Shown in pieces: positions 33,379-42,411 of a stretch of 58,932 bases of DNA. The translations under genes and the position numbers were made by a program. Location of the stretch: positions 1-58,932 of the forward strand of contig NZ_CAMQAY010000007.1 in the NCBI RefSeq assembly GCF_946998875.1, in the 5' to 3' direction. The DNA comes from an uncultured Peptoniphilus sp. (GTDB taxonomy: Bacteria; Bacillota; Clostridia; Tissierellales; Peptoniphilaceae). Position 1 is the stretch's first letter; each line of letters opens with the position of its first letter. The notes under the pieces are model-generated. The model ran no database searches, was not told the origin of the DNA, and saw only the letters and a program-made list of their open reading frames with translations.

Positions 33379-34626
33379 TCAATTTAAGATTCTTGACTCA
33401 TCTACAGTTTTTGGATTTATTACTATTGCGTCGTTAACAGTCACAGTTTTATAACTTTTATCTCCAATGTTAATAACTGACTCTTTATTTCCTTTGTTGA
33501 TAAAGACATAATCATTACTTTCACTTACTATCTCCACGGGCACAAATACTACAAGTCCCTTTATCTCTTGAACATATACTCCAGTGAGATTATCTCTTTC
33601 TATTAAAGTTGACTTTGGTATTTCATAGCCTTTAGTTTTATTTACAATAATTTTTCCATCATGAATCCTATTGGAATACATATTTTCAAAATATCTATCT
33701 AAGCTAACAATAATTACGGCATGATTATTATCCTTATTTATTTTTTCCACTACACCATAAATATCTTCAATTTCTGGAATTTGTATTTTAACAGAATCTC
33801 CAACATTGTAATTTGAAATTTGTGAAACATTGTTTATAGTGCAGGCAACTTTCCAATTTAAGTTATTTACTATTTTAAAAAGCGGATCTCCATTTTTTAC
33901 CTTTGTTTCCATTTCCAAGCTTTTAAAATTGTAACTTTTATTTAAGTATTTATAAGTAAACTTGTCTAAATTATCGATTTTAAAATAATCTTCATTGCCA
34001 TCAATTTTATAAGTAACAATACCACTAAATTCTGCAAGATATGAAAAATTAAATTTAGAAATTTTGTCTTCTAAATCTTTTTCTTTAAGTATAAGAGCAT
34101 TCTCTGATAATTCAAGATATTCCTTTAATTCCGCTTCATTTATATTTTCCATAGAAGCTTCATCTGATGAATTAATATCAAAATAAACCCCAGAATAATT
34201 TTTATTTTTTATTTGTTCTTGAAGATTTTTTGTAAAACTCAAAGAATTTTCTTTTTGTACAGGTTCAATACCCTTTTTTATCTTTATTGCTGCCTTGACT
34301 TTATTTAGTTCATCCTTTAAAGAGGATACATCTTCCATTAAATTCAAATTTGCAACTTCATAGCCTACAGGCACTTTTTGACCCTCACTGGCATGAAATA
34401 CTACAATCCCATCTCCTTTAGAAAAATAAGCTTTTTCATCAAAGAGATTGTAAATTTTTGTGTCAATATCCTTTTCAAAAGTGGTCAAAGTTGGAAAAAT
34501 TGTTTTATAATTATTTACTCTACTTCCTCTTATTAATTTTGCAAAAAATATAATTAAAATCAAAAAAATTAAAAGAGCGAGAATCCTTCTCTTGAAAAAT
34601 TTATTTTTTTTTAAAAAACTGTTCAA
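33379..34626 (-). CDS. HlyD-like membrane protein of the sepF cluster
   Basis: A 415-residue protein with one N-terminal membrane helix (RRILALLIFLILIIFFAKLI) and a large outside part with a biotinyl-lipoyl-like HlyD fold (YFSKGDGIVVFHASEGQKVPVGYEVA), a coiled-coil hairpin (about 110-190), and beta-barrel segments ending in VFINKGNKESVINIGDK. No exporter ATPase or permease is nearby, so it is unlikely to be a normal efflux adaptor. HlyD-like genes beside yggS-sepF recur in Clostridia; a role in division or the envelope is inferred. Start: TTG 34626 after AGGTGG. Confidence 0.75.
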   Translation of the reverse strand: MNSFLKKNKFFKRRILALLIFLILIIFFAKLIRGSRVNNYKTIFPTLTTFEKDIDTKIYNLFDEKAYFSKGDGIVVFHASEGQKVPVGYEVANLNLMEDVSSLKDELNKVKAAIKIKKGIEPVQKENSLSFTKNLQEQIKNKNYSGVYFDINSSDEASMENINEAELKEYLELSENALILKEKDLEDKISKFNFSYLAEFSGIVTYKIDGNEDYFKIDNLDKFTYKYLNKSYNFKSLEMETKVKNGDPLFKIVNNLNWKVACTINNVSQISNYNVGDSVKIQIPEIEDIYGVVEKINKDNNHAVIIVSLDRYFENMYSNRIHDGKIIVNKTKGYEIPKSTLIERDNLTGVYVQEIKGLVVFVPVEIVSESNDYVFINKGNKESVINIGDKSYKTVTVNDAIVINPKTVDESRILN

Positions 34627-34648
34627 AAAACCACCTATTCATCAAATA

Positions 34649-34676
34649 ATTATATCACAAACTCCTGCAATATGTT
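34649..34676 (-). promoter_or_regulatory. probable promoter of the HlyD-like/yggS/sepF operon
   Basis: On the minus strand TATAAT (34649-34654) is preceded by TGA, an extended -10. A weak -35 TAACAT lies 17 bases upstream, in the 51-base gap after gpsA. Confidence 0.5.
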
Positions 34677-34677
34677 A

Positions 34678-35685
34678 TTATTCGAAGAAGATTTGCTCTA
34701 TTTCGTCTTTATTTTTTCTAGTCATTAAATCATACACAGCTTTATTTGGGTCGTAACCCTCATATAAAACCTGGTAAAGTGCGTTAGTTATTGGCATTTC
34801 AATGTTCTTTAGCTTAGAAAGTTTATAAGCAGACTTAACAGTCTTTACTCCTTCCACTACTTGACCAACTTCCTTACAAGCTTCCTCCATAGATTTACCT
34901 TCGCCAATTAATATTCCAGCTCTTCTATTTCTTGAGTGCATACTTGTACAAGTTACTATTAAGTCACCAATACCAGAAAGACCATTAAAGGTATGTGGGT
35001 TTGCTCCCATGGCAATGCCCAGTTTACTCATTTCATAAATTCCACGAGTCATTAGTGCTGCCTTTGAATTATCTCCATAGCCAAGACCATCATTCATTCC
35101 AGCAGCAAGAGCAATAATATTTTTTAAGGCTCCACCCATTTCTACACCTATTAAGTCGGGGTTAGTGTAAATCCTAAAAATTGAAGTTGAAAATTCGTGC
35201 TGAATAGTCACTGCAGCCTTTAAGTCTAGAGAAGAGGCAACAACTGTAGTTGGAATGTCACTACCCACTTCTTCAGCATGAGATGGTCCAGAAAGAGCCA
35301 CAAAGGGATTGTCTTTTAAAATTTCTGATGAAATTTCTGAAATTCTATCTAAAGTTTCAAGTTCAATGCCCTTTGATAAATTGACAATGATTGTATCCTT
35401 TGAAATCTTGTCCTTAATTTTATCTAAAATTTCTCTAATGCTAGATGTTGGCACTGCAATTACAAATACATCAATATTTTTAAGGACGCTATCTAAATCA
35501 TTAGAAAGGTTAATATCATTTTTAAATTTTGCTCCTGGAAGATATTTTGAATTTTCTTTATTTTTCTTTATATCATCAATTACGTCTTTATTTCTAATGT
35601 AAAAATTTACCTTATGTCCCTTATTTGATAGAAGCCTAGCAATGGCGGTACCCCAGCTTCCACCACCACATAGTGTAATGTTCAT
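34678..35685 (-). CDS. gpsA: NAD(P)-dependent glycerol-3-phosphate dehydrogenase
   Basis: Reduces dihydroxyacetone phosphate to sn-glycerol-3-phosphate for membrane lipids. The 335-residue protein begins with the Rossmann motif CGGGSWGTAIARLLSNKG and has ALSGPSHAEEV, the catalytic Lys region MGGALKNIIALAAGM and GLSGIGDLIVTCTS. It overlaps plsY by ATGA, and PlsY uses its product: the two genes form a lipid-precursor pair. Confidence 0.96.
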   Translation of the reverse strand: MNITLCGGGSWGTAIARLLSNKGHKVNFYIRNKDVIDDIKKNKENSKYLPGAKFKNDINLSNDLDSVLKNIDVFVIAVPTSSIREILDKIKDKISKDTIIVNLSKGIELETLDRISEISSEILKDNPFVALSGPSHAEEVGSDIPTTVVASSLDLKAAVTIQHEFSTSIFRIYTNPDLIGVEMGGALKNIIALAAGMNDGLGYGDNSKAALMTRGIYEMSKLGIAMGANPHTFNGLSGIGDLIVTCTSMHSRNRRAGILIGEGKSMEEACKEVGQVVEGVKTVKSAYKLSKLKNIEMPITNALYQVLYEGYDPNKAVYDLMTRKNKDEIEQIFFE

Positions 35686-36272
35686 TTTCTACCTCCTATT
35701 TTATTTTCATTTCCTGCTAATATTCTTTTTATGTTATCCTTATGTCTTATAATTCCAATTAAAGCAATAATATCAATTAAAATAATATTATAGGTAGTTA
35801 GGTCTGACATAAAAGTGTAGACAATAATAATTGAAATGAAAAATAAAATTGAACCTACTGAAACCATTTTTGTGAGAAAAGTTCCAAGGACCCATACAAT
35901 ATAGCAAATTAAAGTAAGTGGAAAATTAAAAAGAGCTAAAGCTCCTAAAGTTGTAGCAACTCCCTTTCCCCCTCTAAAATTCATGTAAAAGGGAAAGTCG
36001 TGACCAATTACAGCTGCAAGTATTCCCAATGGAACTAAGTTTAGTCCAAAAAGCTTTCCAATTATAAAAGTTACTGCTACTCCCTTTAAAAAATCAATTA
36101 TAAAGGTTATTACCCCTGCTTTTTTCCCAAGAACTCTAATGGCATTAGTTGTGCCAGCGTTACCTGATCCATATTTTCTAATATCTTTATCTAAAAATAA
36201 TTTTCCAATAATATAAGATCCAGAAATAGTTCCTATGAAATAAGATATTACTAAAACTAAGAGATATTTCAT
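35682..36272 (-). CDS. plsY: glycerol-3-phosphate acyltransferase PlsY
   Basis: Membrane enzyme that acylates glycerol-3-phosphate with acyl phosphate, starting phosphatidic acid synthesis. The 196 residues form about five membrane helices with the three family motifs: GTISGSYIIGK plus KYGSGNAGTTNAIRVLG, GHDFPFYMNFRGGKGVATTLG and the C-terminal RHKDNIKRILAGNENK. It starts inside the der stop (ATGA). The der-plsY-gpsA order is typical of Clostridia. Confidence 0.96.
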   Translation of the reverse strand: MKYLLVLVISYFIGTISGSYIIGKLFLDKDIRKYGSGNAGTTNAIRVLGKKAGVITFIIDFLKGVAVTFIIGKLFGLNLVPLGILAAVIGHDFPFYMNFRGGKGVATTLGALALFNFPLTLICYIVWVLGTFLTKMVSVGSILFFISIIIVYTFMSDLTTYNIILIDIIALIGIIRHKDNIKRILAGNENKIGGRK

Positions 36273-37609
36273 CTTCTAGGACCCTTGTCAGCTCTAGGAC
36301 TAACTCTATTCTTAAGCTCTAAAATTATTGGAGTTCCGGTAAAGGAATAAGTATCTCTAATTTGATTTTCAATATATCTAAGATAAGAAAAATGGAATAA
36401 TTCTTTATCATTTACTGACAAAAGAAATTTAGGTGGTCTAACACTTACTTGAGAACCGTAATATAATTTTCCTCTCTTGCCCTTGTCAGATGGTGGTTGG
36501 TTCATAAGAACCGCTTTATTTAAAATATCGTTTAGTACGCCAGTTTGAATTCTGTGGTTGTAATTGTTATTTACAACTTCAATTAAATCTAAAAACTCAT
36601 TTACTCTTTGACCAGTTTTGGCTGAAATAAAAATTATTGGAGCATATAAGACGAAGGGAAGCTCATTTCTTATTTCCTTCTCAAAGTTTTTCATAGTATT
36701 TGTCTCTTTTTCAAGAGCATCCCATTTATTTACAGCAATAATAATAGCCTTATTATTGTCGTGAGCATAACCAACAATTTTAGAATCCTGTTCAGTTACG
36801 CCTTCAAGGGCATCAATCATAAGAACACATACATTTGATCTTTCAATTGCAGTAAGAGTTCTTATAACAGAATATCTCTCAACACCTGGAACAATTTTTT
36901 TCTTTTTTCTAAGTCCAGCAGTGTCTACAAAAATATATTCATTGTCTTTATATTTAATTAGAGAGTCAATTGAATCCCTAGTAGTGCCAGGGATATCTGT
37001 AACTATAGACCTATTTTCTCCAGTTAAATAATTTAGAAGAGAAGATTTTCCAACATTAGGTTTACCAATTAAAGTAACTCTTATTTGGTCATCATCTTCA
37101 AGACTATCAACTGGCGTCAAGTCATTTACAACCTCATCAAGCAAGTCCCCTACACCAGTGCCTTGTTCTGCACTTATGCCAATTGGTTCGCCTAAACCCA
37201 ATTCATAAAAATCAAACATATTATCCTTTGTAATTTTTGAATCGTATTTATTAACAGCTAGGACAACCTTAGTCTTAGTTTTCCTTAAAAATTGCGAAAT
37301 TTCCTCATCTGTTGGATTTAAACCCTCAGCACCATCTACTAAAAATATTACAACATCGGAAGTTTCCAGTGCCATATCAATTTGTGCCTTGATGCTAGAC
37401 ATAAAAATATCTTCATCCTTTAAATCAAGTCCACCTGTATCTACAAGTAAAAATTTATAATTAAGCCAAGATGCAGGTTGATAAATTCTATCTCTAGTTA
37501 CACCTGGAGTATCTTCAGTTATTGAAACTTTTCTTCCTACAATTTTGTTAAATAAAGTAGATTTGCCTACATTTGGTCTGCCAATTATTGAAACTATGGG
37601 CATTTCCAT
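36269..37609 (-). CDS. der: ribosome biogenesis GTPase Der (EngA)
   Basis: Double GTPase needed for 50S assembly. The 446 residues have a first G domain with GRPNVGKSTLF and DTGG, a second with GKPNVGKSSLLNYL, DTAGLRKK and NKWD, and a C-terminal KH-like domain. The start ATG follows GGGGTGATTAT and has its own strong promoter; a thrE gene is transcribed divergently. Confidence 0.97.
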   Translation of the reverse strand: MEMPIVSIIGRPNVGKSTLFNKIVGRKVSITEDTPGVTRDRIYQPASWLNYKFLLVDTGGLDLKDEDIFMSSIKAQIDMALETSDVVIFLVDGAEGLNPTDEEISQFLRKTKTKVVLAVNKYDSKITKDNMFDFYELGLGEPIGISAEQGTGVGDLLDEVVNDLTPVDSLEDDDQIRVTLIGKPNVGKSSLLNYLTGENRSIVTDIPGTTRDSIDSLIKYKDNEYIFVDTAGLRKKKKIVPGVERYSVIRTLTAIERSNVCVLMIDALEGVTEQDSKIVGYAHDNNKAIIIAVNKWDALEKETNTMKNFEKEIRNELPFVLYAPIIFISAKTGQRVNEFLDLIEVVNNNYNHRIQTGVLNDILNKAVLMNQPPSDKGKRGKLYYGSQVSVRPPKFLLSVNDKELFHFSYLRYIENQIRDTYSFTGTPIILELKNRVSPRADKGPRR

Positions 37610-37630
37610 ATAATCACCCCTATCTTAGTA

Positions 37631-37659
37631 ATTATAACAAATTAAATTATTAGATTCAA
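37631..37659 (-). promoter_or_regulatory. promoter of der-plsY-gpsA
   Basis: On the minus strand TTGAAT (37654-37659) and TATAAT (37631-37636), 17 bases apart, with TGT before the -10. It lies back to back with the thrE promoter. Confidence 0.75.
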
Positions 37660-37673
37660 TTTACTATTAACAA

Positions 37674-37702
37674 TTGAGAATAAAAAAACTCCATAGTATA
37701 AT
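37674..37702 (+). promoter_or_regulatory. promoter of the two-gene thrE unit
   Basis: TTGAGA (37674-37679) and a consensus TATAAT (37697-37702) are 17 bases apart. Only 15 bases separate the -10 from the ATG, so the leader is very short, holding little more than the GGTGAT binding site. Confidence 0.7.
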
Positions 37703-37717
37703 TAATTTGGTGATAAA

Positions 37718-38497
37718 ATGGCGAAAGTTTTAAATAATATAAAAGATGCTAAAGATTTAATGAATCTATCATTATTCACTGGCGCATTATTAATTCAAAA
37801 TGGAGCAGAATCTTATAGAGCAGAAGACACAATTGAAAGAATTTGTAAGTCTGTCTCTAATATTTCAAATGTTTCTGCCTATGCCCTACCTTCTGCAATA
37901 TTTATTTCAATGGAATTTGAGGGCGAAACTCTTAGCAATTTTAGAAAAATTACAATTTCAGATACAAATTTATATAAAATTGACTGTGTGAATTCTTTTT
38001 CAAGAGAATTTGTCTCACGAGATCTTTCAATTAAAGAAGGCTATGAAAAACTTTTTGAAATTGATGGGACTGAAGAAAATCCAAAGAAAATATATTTTTC
38101 TGGAGGAATTGCTTCTTCCTTTTTTACAGTTTTATTTGGAGGAGACTTAAAGGACTTTTTCGCAAGTTTTTTTATTGGTATTTTAATTCCCATAGTTCTT
38201 GAAAAACTAAGCTACTTTAAACTTTCTTTTTTCATAAATAATATTATCTGCGCCTTTATTACATCAGTTCTAGCAATTATTTGTGTTCGTTTTGGCTTTG
38301 GCTCAAATATTGATAACATTATAATAGGAGTAATAATGCTTTTGGTTCCTGGCGTTGCCATTACAAACTCTGTGAGAGATATTATGAGTGGCGAATTTAT
38401 AACAGGTGCCATTACTATGATTAAAGCCTTCTTTATAGCCCTTGCTATAGCCTTTGGCGTCGGCGTTGGCTTAAAAATTATGAGGTTTATAATATGA
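37718..38497 (+). CDS. ThrE/YjjP-type threonine/serine exporter subunit
   Basis: A 259-residue protein with the N-terminal soluble ThrE domain (NLSLFTGALLIQNGAESYRAEDTIERI, a conserved segment) and about five membrane helices in the second half, including FGVGVGLKIM at the end. In this superfamily the exporter is either one long ThrE protein or two proteins, YjjP and YjjB; here it is two. The likely cargo is threonine/serine or small carboxylates such as succinate; which one cannot be told. It overlaps the next gene by ATGA. Confidence 0.85.
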   Translation: MAKVLNNIKDAKDLMNLSLFTGALLIQNGAESYRAEDTIERICKSVSNISNVSAYALPSAIFISMEFEGETLSNFRKITISDTNLYKIDCVNSFSREFVSRDLSIKEGYEKLFEIDGTEENPKKIYFSGGIASSFFTVLFGGDLKDFFASFFIGILIPIVLEKLSYFKLSFFINNIICAFITSVLAIICVRFGFGSNIDNIIIGVIMLLVPGVAITNSVRDIMSGEFITGAITMIKAFFIALAIAFGVGVGLKIMRFII

Positions 38498-38955
38498 AGA
38501 CACTCTCACAATTTTTCTTATCAGCCTTTGCTACCTATGGCTTTACAATATATTTTAAACTTCCAAAAAAAGTCAGACTTATTACATCAGCTTTAAGTGG
38601 TTTTATATGGATTATCTACGAATTGTTATTTGACTTTAGTGAGAATTATATGATTTCTTATTTGATTTCATCTTTTCTTATTGGAATTTTTTCTGAAACT
38701 TTTGCTATTAAATTTAAAAAACCAGCCACAGTCTTTACGCTCCCTTGCCTAGTACCACTTGTACCAGGGGCTGGAATGTATTATATAATGTATTATTTTA
38801 TCGAATCAAATTATTTTTTAATGCGAGAGCAAGTAATTAAAACAACTTTAACCACATCTGCACTTGCCCTGGGCATAGTTTTATCTCAAGGTTTAGTTAG
38901 AATTATAAAAGAATCTTCAAGAAAAATTAAGGCAAATAAAAAAGGTAATGGATAA
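38494..38955 (+). CDS. ThrE/YjjB-type threonine/serine exporter subunit
   Basis: A 153-residue membrane protein with four to five helices and the family signature LPCLVPLVPGAGMYYIMYYF. It is the small partner (YjjB) of the exporter begun by the previous gene, with which it overlaps by four bases. A terminator follows at once, closing this two-gene unit that stands alone on the plus strand between two long minus-strand blocks. Confidence 0.85.
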   Translation: MKTLSQFFLSAFATYGFTIYFKLPKKVRLITSALSGFIWIIYELLFDFSENYMISYLISSFLIGIFSETFAIKFKKPATVFTLPCLVPLVPGAGMYYIMYYFIESNYFLMREQVIKTTLTTSALALGIVLSQGLVRIIKESSRKIKANKKGNG

Positions 38956-38978
38956 TTTCTCCATTACCTTAATTTTTT
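38942..38978. terminator. bidirectional terminator between thrE unit and traB-like gene
   Basis: AAGGTAATGGA (38942-38952) and TCCATTACCTT (38960-38970) form a perfect 11-pair stem, followed by AATTTTTTT on the plus strand and TTTTTATTT on the minus strand. It overlaps the last codons of the exporter gene and lies before the convergent gene ending at 38988. Confidence 0.85.
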
Positions 38979-38987
38979 TGTAAGTTT

Positions 38988-40139
38988 TTAAAATAAACTT
39001 TGAATTATTTTACTCCCTGCAATAATTGTTCCTATTGATGAACCAATATTTGCCAGTATTACTACTAAAAGGGCCTTCAAAAATTTATTGTGAATCCAAG
39101 CTTTTATACTAAAAATATCATCAGGTATATTATTTACATCTTCAACTGTAGGTTTTTTTAAGCTTGCTTCTACAAGACCTGCAAACCAACCACAAGCAAG
39201 CATTGGATTAATAGATGTAAAAGGGGCTGCAACAAAAGCTGTCAAAACACTTAGTGGATGAGGAAGACATAATGTTGTTAAAAGAGCTGCGAGAACAGAA
39301 TTAAATAAAAACCAGGATTTTATTTGAGTCATTCCTGTATTCATGCTTTGCTTAAAGCCAAGTCCAATTAAAAAAACAATTAAAATTGGAATTAACCAAG
39401 GAAGTACCTTGCCAGTAAAGGATTTTGGCGGAATTTTATTTAATTCATCAATATTTTGCTCTTTAAAAACTTCTTCTTCAACTCCTGGAGTATGAGCCGC
39501 GCCAAGAATGGCAATTACTTTATCTCCTGGAGCATTTTTAATATTATATGCTAGATACTTATCTCTTTCATGTAAAAGTGTTGCCGCTATTTGAGGATAA
39601 TCCTTGCCCATGTCTTCAATTGCAAGTTCAAGGTTATCTCTTTCAATTAGTTTTTGTAGGTCCTCTTCTGAAACATCTTCATCATCGTCTATAGACATTA
39701 AAGAAAAAAATAATTTTATTTTTTCAAAAAATCCCATCTTTCTCCAAATTCGCATAAATGTTGTTTGGATACTTCTATCGGCTAAAACTAAATTAATTCC
39801 AAACTCTTCTGAAGCTTTCATTCCCTCAATCATTTCTTGACCAGGTTTTGTTTTTAGCTTTTTTGCAATATTTTTTTGGTAAGAAGAAAGAATTAAATTT
39901 GCAATTAAAAGTGTAACTTTTTTTTGTTTTATTATGTCTATAATATTTGTGTTCTTCCAGGCATCAGGATTTTTTAAATTTTCGTACCTTTGTTTATCAA
40001 GTTCAATACAAATTGAATCAGGTTTTTCCTCTTCAATAGTTTCTCTAACTAATTTTGCACTTTCTTGCGAAACATGAGCAGTTGGAATCAAAATTATTTC
40101 CTTGCCATGATAATCTATTCTAATTAATTTATTCTTCAT
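38988..40139 (-). CDS. TraB/PrgY family membrane protein
   Basis: A 383-residue protein: N-terminal TraB/GumN domain with TAHVSQESAKLV, CIELDKQRYENL and ILGAAHTPGVEEE (conserved His/Glu positions of a putative metal-dependent fold), then about four C-terminal membrane helices and a closing GSSIGTIIAGSKI. The family includes enterococcal PrgY, which limits peptide pheromone activity, and mitochondrial relatives; a protease-like activity has been proposed. No conjugation genes are present. It closes a run behind two unknown membrane proteins and an RseC-like protein. Confidence 0.82.
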   Translation of the reverse strand: MKNKLIRIDYHGKEIILIPTAHVSQESAKLVRETIEEEKPDSICIELDKQRYENLKNPDAWKNTNIIDIIKQKKVTLLIANLILSSYQKNIAKKLKTKPGQEMIEGMKASEEFGINLVLADRSIQTTFMRIWRKMGFFEKIKLFFSLMSIDDDEDVSEEDLQKLIERDNLELAIEDMGKDYPQIAATLLHERDKYLAYNIKNAPGDKVIAILGAAHTPGVEEEVFKEQNIDELNKIPPKSFTGKVLPWLIPILIVFLIGLGFKQSMNTGMTQIKSWFLFNSVLAALLTTLCLPHPLSVLTAFVAAPFTSINPMLACGWFAGLVEASLKKPTVEDVNNIPDDIFSIKAWIHNKFLKALLVVILANIGSSIGTIIAGSKIIQSLF

Positions 40140-40159
40140 TTTTCTCCTAAATAGAAGAG

Positions 40160-41137
40160 TTACTCTTTCTCTTCCGTCAAAGTATAAGTATCTCCACTTA
40201 CTCTGTTGTAATAATTTACTGTAAGTTTGTTGTTTTCATTTTTTTCCATCATTAGGGTATCATCTAAAACATTTAATTTATTTACACCCTTTTCTGTCAC
40301 AATATTAAAATTTTTTAAATAATCTACAGATGAATTTAAAATATCAATACAAAGGGCATTTAACAACCTAAAATTACTATTGTAGTCATCCTTTTCATTA
40401 GATGTTTGGCTTTTTAAATTTATATTTTTATCTGGACCCAATATTTTAATATTTTCCTTGTCGCCATAAATATTTTCGTAAACAGAAAAGAATTCTTCCT
40501 CTTCCTTTAAAATAGTTTCCTTTTCTTCTTTTAACTTTGAAACTTTTGAAGTGTCATTTAATAAAATGGACTTTAGCATGTAATTATCTCCATTAATTAA
40601 ATAATCTATAATTCCAAGATTTTCATAGGCCTTTAAGTTATGCTTACTTATATTTCTATTTAAATCAAAATTATAGTAGGAATTTAAGAGAAACTCTATC
40701 ATTAGAAGATTTGATTTAACATCATCTTCTGTTAAATTATCCTCAATAAAATTTCCCTTTAATGGCTTATAATCTTTTAGCTTTCCATTTTCTATATTGT
40801 AAAATTCATTAAAATTATTTTTGCGAAAGGAAATTAATGATTCACTAATCTCCGTATTCATGCTATCTATTTCGGGAGTCTTATCTTTAATAATGTGAAA
40901 TTTATTTATTTCGCTATTTATTACATCTAATTTTGACTTTTTGCTGTTATTTTCTTGGCTCAAAGTTTTAAACTTATCTTCAGCCTTCTTCTTACTCTCT
41001 AAAAGAGCAGAATTTTCTCTTGATAAATTAAAATAAGAAGATCCCACAGTTCTTAAGTTAGAAAAGCCAAGAAAAGATAAAACAAAAGCAAGGGCAATAA
41101 AAATAATTGATATTGTAATTTTTTTATTTTTATTCAT
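40160..41137 (-). CDS. membrane-anchored coiled-coil protein of unknown function
   Basis: I do not recognise this 325-residue protein. It has an N-terminal membrane helix (ITISIIFIALAFVLSFLGF, about residues 9-27) followed by a Lys/Glu-rich coiled coil (about 40-85), then a mixed helical part and a short possibly beta-rich tail (VNYYNRVSGDTYTLTEE). The domain after the helix should lie outside the cell if the positive N-terminus stays in. Start: ATG 41137 with a weak GAGTGAT site, overlapping the previous gene by eight bases; an upstream in-frame GTG at 41146 is possible. The gene before it has the same layout. Confidence 0.7.
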   Translation of the reverse strand: MNKNKKITISIIFIALAFVLSFLGFSNLRTVGSSYFNLSRENSALLESKKKAEDKFKTLSQENNSKKSKLDVINSEINKFHIIKDKTPEIDSMNTEISESLISFRKNNFNEFYNIENGKLKDYKPLKGNFIEDNLTEDDVKSNLLMIEFLLNSYYNFDLNRNISKHNLKAYENLGIIDYLINGDNYMLKSILLNDTSKVSKLKEEKETILKEEEEFFSVYENIYGDKENIKILGPDKNINLKSQTSNEKDDYNSNFRLLNALCIDILNSSVDYLKNFNIVTEKGVNKLNVLDDTLMMEKNENNKLTVNYYNRVSGDTYTLTEEKE

Positions 41138-41948
41138 TTTTATCACTCTTTTCTAAAGCTTTTAAAATACCAAGATTTTTGTAGTAGGTTGAAATCTTTT
41201 CTTCCATAAATTTGTTCAAATAAATTAAATTTTCTGACTTTAAATTTCCAGTTTTATAGCCCTTTCTCTCAATTTCTTTATAAATATACAAAAGATTATT
41301 TACATCTGCATAAATTTCCGTAAGAGATGATTTCTCATTATTAATATAAGAATAAATATTTGAGCTGTAAATTGAAGCATAAAAAATTAAGGCATTGAGT
41401 TCTTTGGAATTTTTATTTAATTTTAAAATATTTTTGACAAATCCATTTGATTCTTCAACATAAGCCTTAATATTTAACTCATTATAAATATTTTTATGTT
41501 TGTCTAAATTTTCATCACTATAAAGATCTAGAAAATCATTAACAGATTTGTCATAGCCATCTTTTCCATAAATATCAGACTCGAAATAAGCTCCATAAGC
41601 CTTTAATCTTTCCTTAATTTCCGATACTATAGCTTTATTTTGATTTGTATAAACCTCTTTCAGCCTTTTTATTTCATCAGATTTATTTGATTCAAATTGA
41701 TATCCATATTTTTCATAAAATTCTTGAGACTTTAAATTAAATTCAATTTCTAAGGAATCAATATCTTCTGTTATTGCCTTTGTCTTAATTTCAATTAAAT
41801 TTATTTCTTCTCTAATTTTTTTATTCTCAGAAATAAGTTCTGATGAGTATTTTTTATTTGCAAGAGAGTAGATGAAAAAAATCAAAGACAAAATAAATAA
41901 GATAACTGAAAAAATATATAAGGCTTTATACCAGTTTTTACTAAACAT
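41130..41948 (-). CDS. membrane-anchored coiled-coil protein of unknown function
   Basis: I do not recognise this 272-residue protein. One membrane helix (ALYIFSVILFILSLIFFIYSL, about 9-29) precedes a coiled coil (SENKKIREEINLIEIKTKAI onward, to about 80) and a mostly helical region with many Tyr, Asn and Lys, ending in another helical stretch. It has no Cys and no enzyme motif. Start ATG follows AGGTGAG, which overlaps the rseC-like stop. It and the next gene share length order, helix position and coiled coil and could be diverged partners. Confidence 0.7.
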   Translation of the reverse strand: MFSKNWYKALYIFSVILFILSLIFFIYSLANKKYSSELISENKKIREEINLIEIKTKAITEDIDSLEIEFNLKSQEFYEKYGYQFESNKSDEIKRLKEVYTNQNKAIVSEIKERLKAYGAYFESDIYGKDGYDKSVNDFLDLYSDENLDKHKNIYNELNIKAYVEESNGFVKNILKLNKNSKELNALIFYASIYSSNIYSYINNEKSSLTEIYADVNNLLYIYKEIERKGYKTGNLKSENLIYLNKFMEEKISTYYKNLGILKALEKSDKNE

Positions 41949-41955
41949 TTCTCAC

Positions 41956-42378
41956 CTACATTTTTTCGAGAAAAATAGCACCTTTATTTGTTTTATTAAA
42001 TTTGTGATCTATTTCTTTTAATATAAAATGGGAGATAAGTAAAGAAAACACACCAATAATTAGTGATATTAAATCAATATTTCCCAGGGAAGTTTTACTC
42101 ATAATAATATAGGAAATTGTAATTGTAGACATAAATAAAATTAAAGGAAGACCATATACTAAAAATTTATAAGAAAGTACAGACTTGTCCCTTGTTTTAA
42201 TTTTTACAAGATCGCCAACATTGGCAGACACAGTATTTGGAAACTCGAAAAGCTCTCTCTCTGATTCAGCACATTTTGCACTACAAGATTCACAACTTTC
42301 TCCGCAAGCACTTTCTCTTGTAAATTCCACAAAGATTTTATTTTTATCCTTTGATCTAACAATTCCAATGTTTTCCAT
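41956..42378 (-). CDS. RseC/MucC family (SoxR-reducing system) protein
   Basis: A 140-residue protein with an N-terminal cysteine cluster (ESACGESCESCSAKCAES, about 18-35), a small beta domain (VSANVGDLVKIKTRDKSV) and two membrane helices (about 72-92 and 101-121). This is the layout of RseC/MucC, in Proteobacteria part of sigma-E control and SoxR reduction; in Clostridia it is often near electron transfer genes, absent here. The cluster may hold an iron-sulfur centre. AAGGTGATATT precedes the ATG, and a long A-rich tract on this strand separates it from aspS. Confidence 0.85.
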   Translation of the reverse strand: MENIGIVRSKDKNKIFVEFTRESACGESCESCSAKCAESERELFEFPNTVSANVGDLVKIKTRDKSVLSYKFLVYGLPLILFMSTITISYIIMSKTSLGNIDLISLIIGVFSLLISHFILKEIDHKFNKTNKGAIFLEKM

Positions 42379-42411
42379 AATATCACCTTAATCTTTTTTT
42401 TTTTATTTTTT

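Noticed and set aside
33379..34626. Efflux pump adaptor of an ABC or RND system
   Set aside because: No ATPase, permease or outer component within the cluster.
38988..40139. Conjugation-related TraB/PrgY
   Set aside because: No other conjugation or pheromone genes are present; the family is widespread on chromosomes.
40130..40160. AAGAGTAACTCTT palindrome after the coiled-coil gene
   Set aside because: Too short, practically no loop and no T tract; not a terminator.
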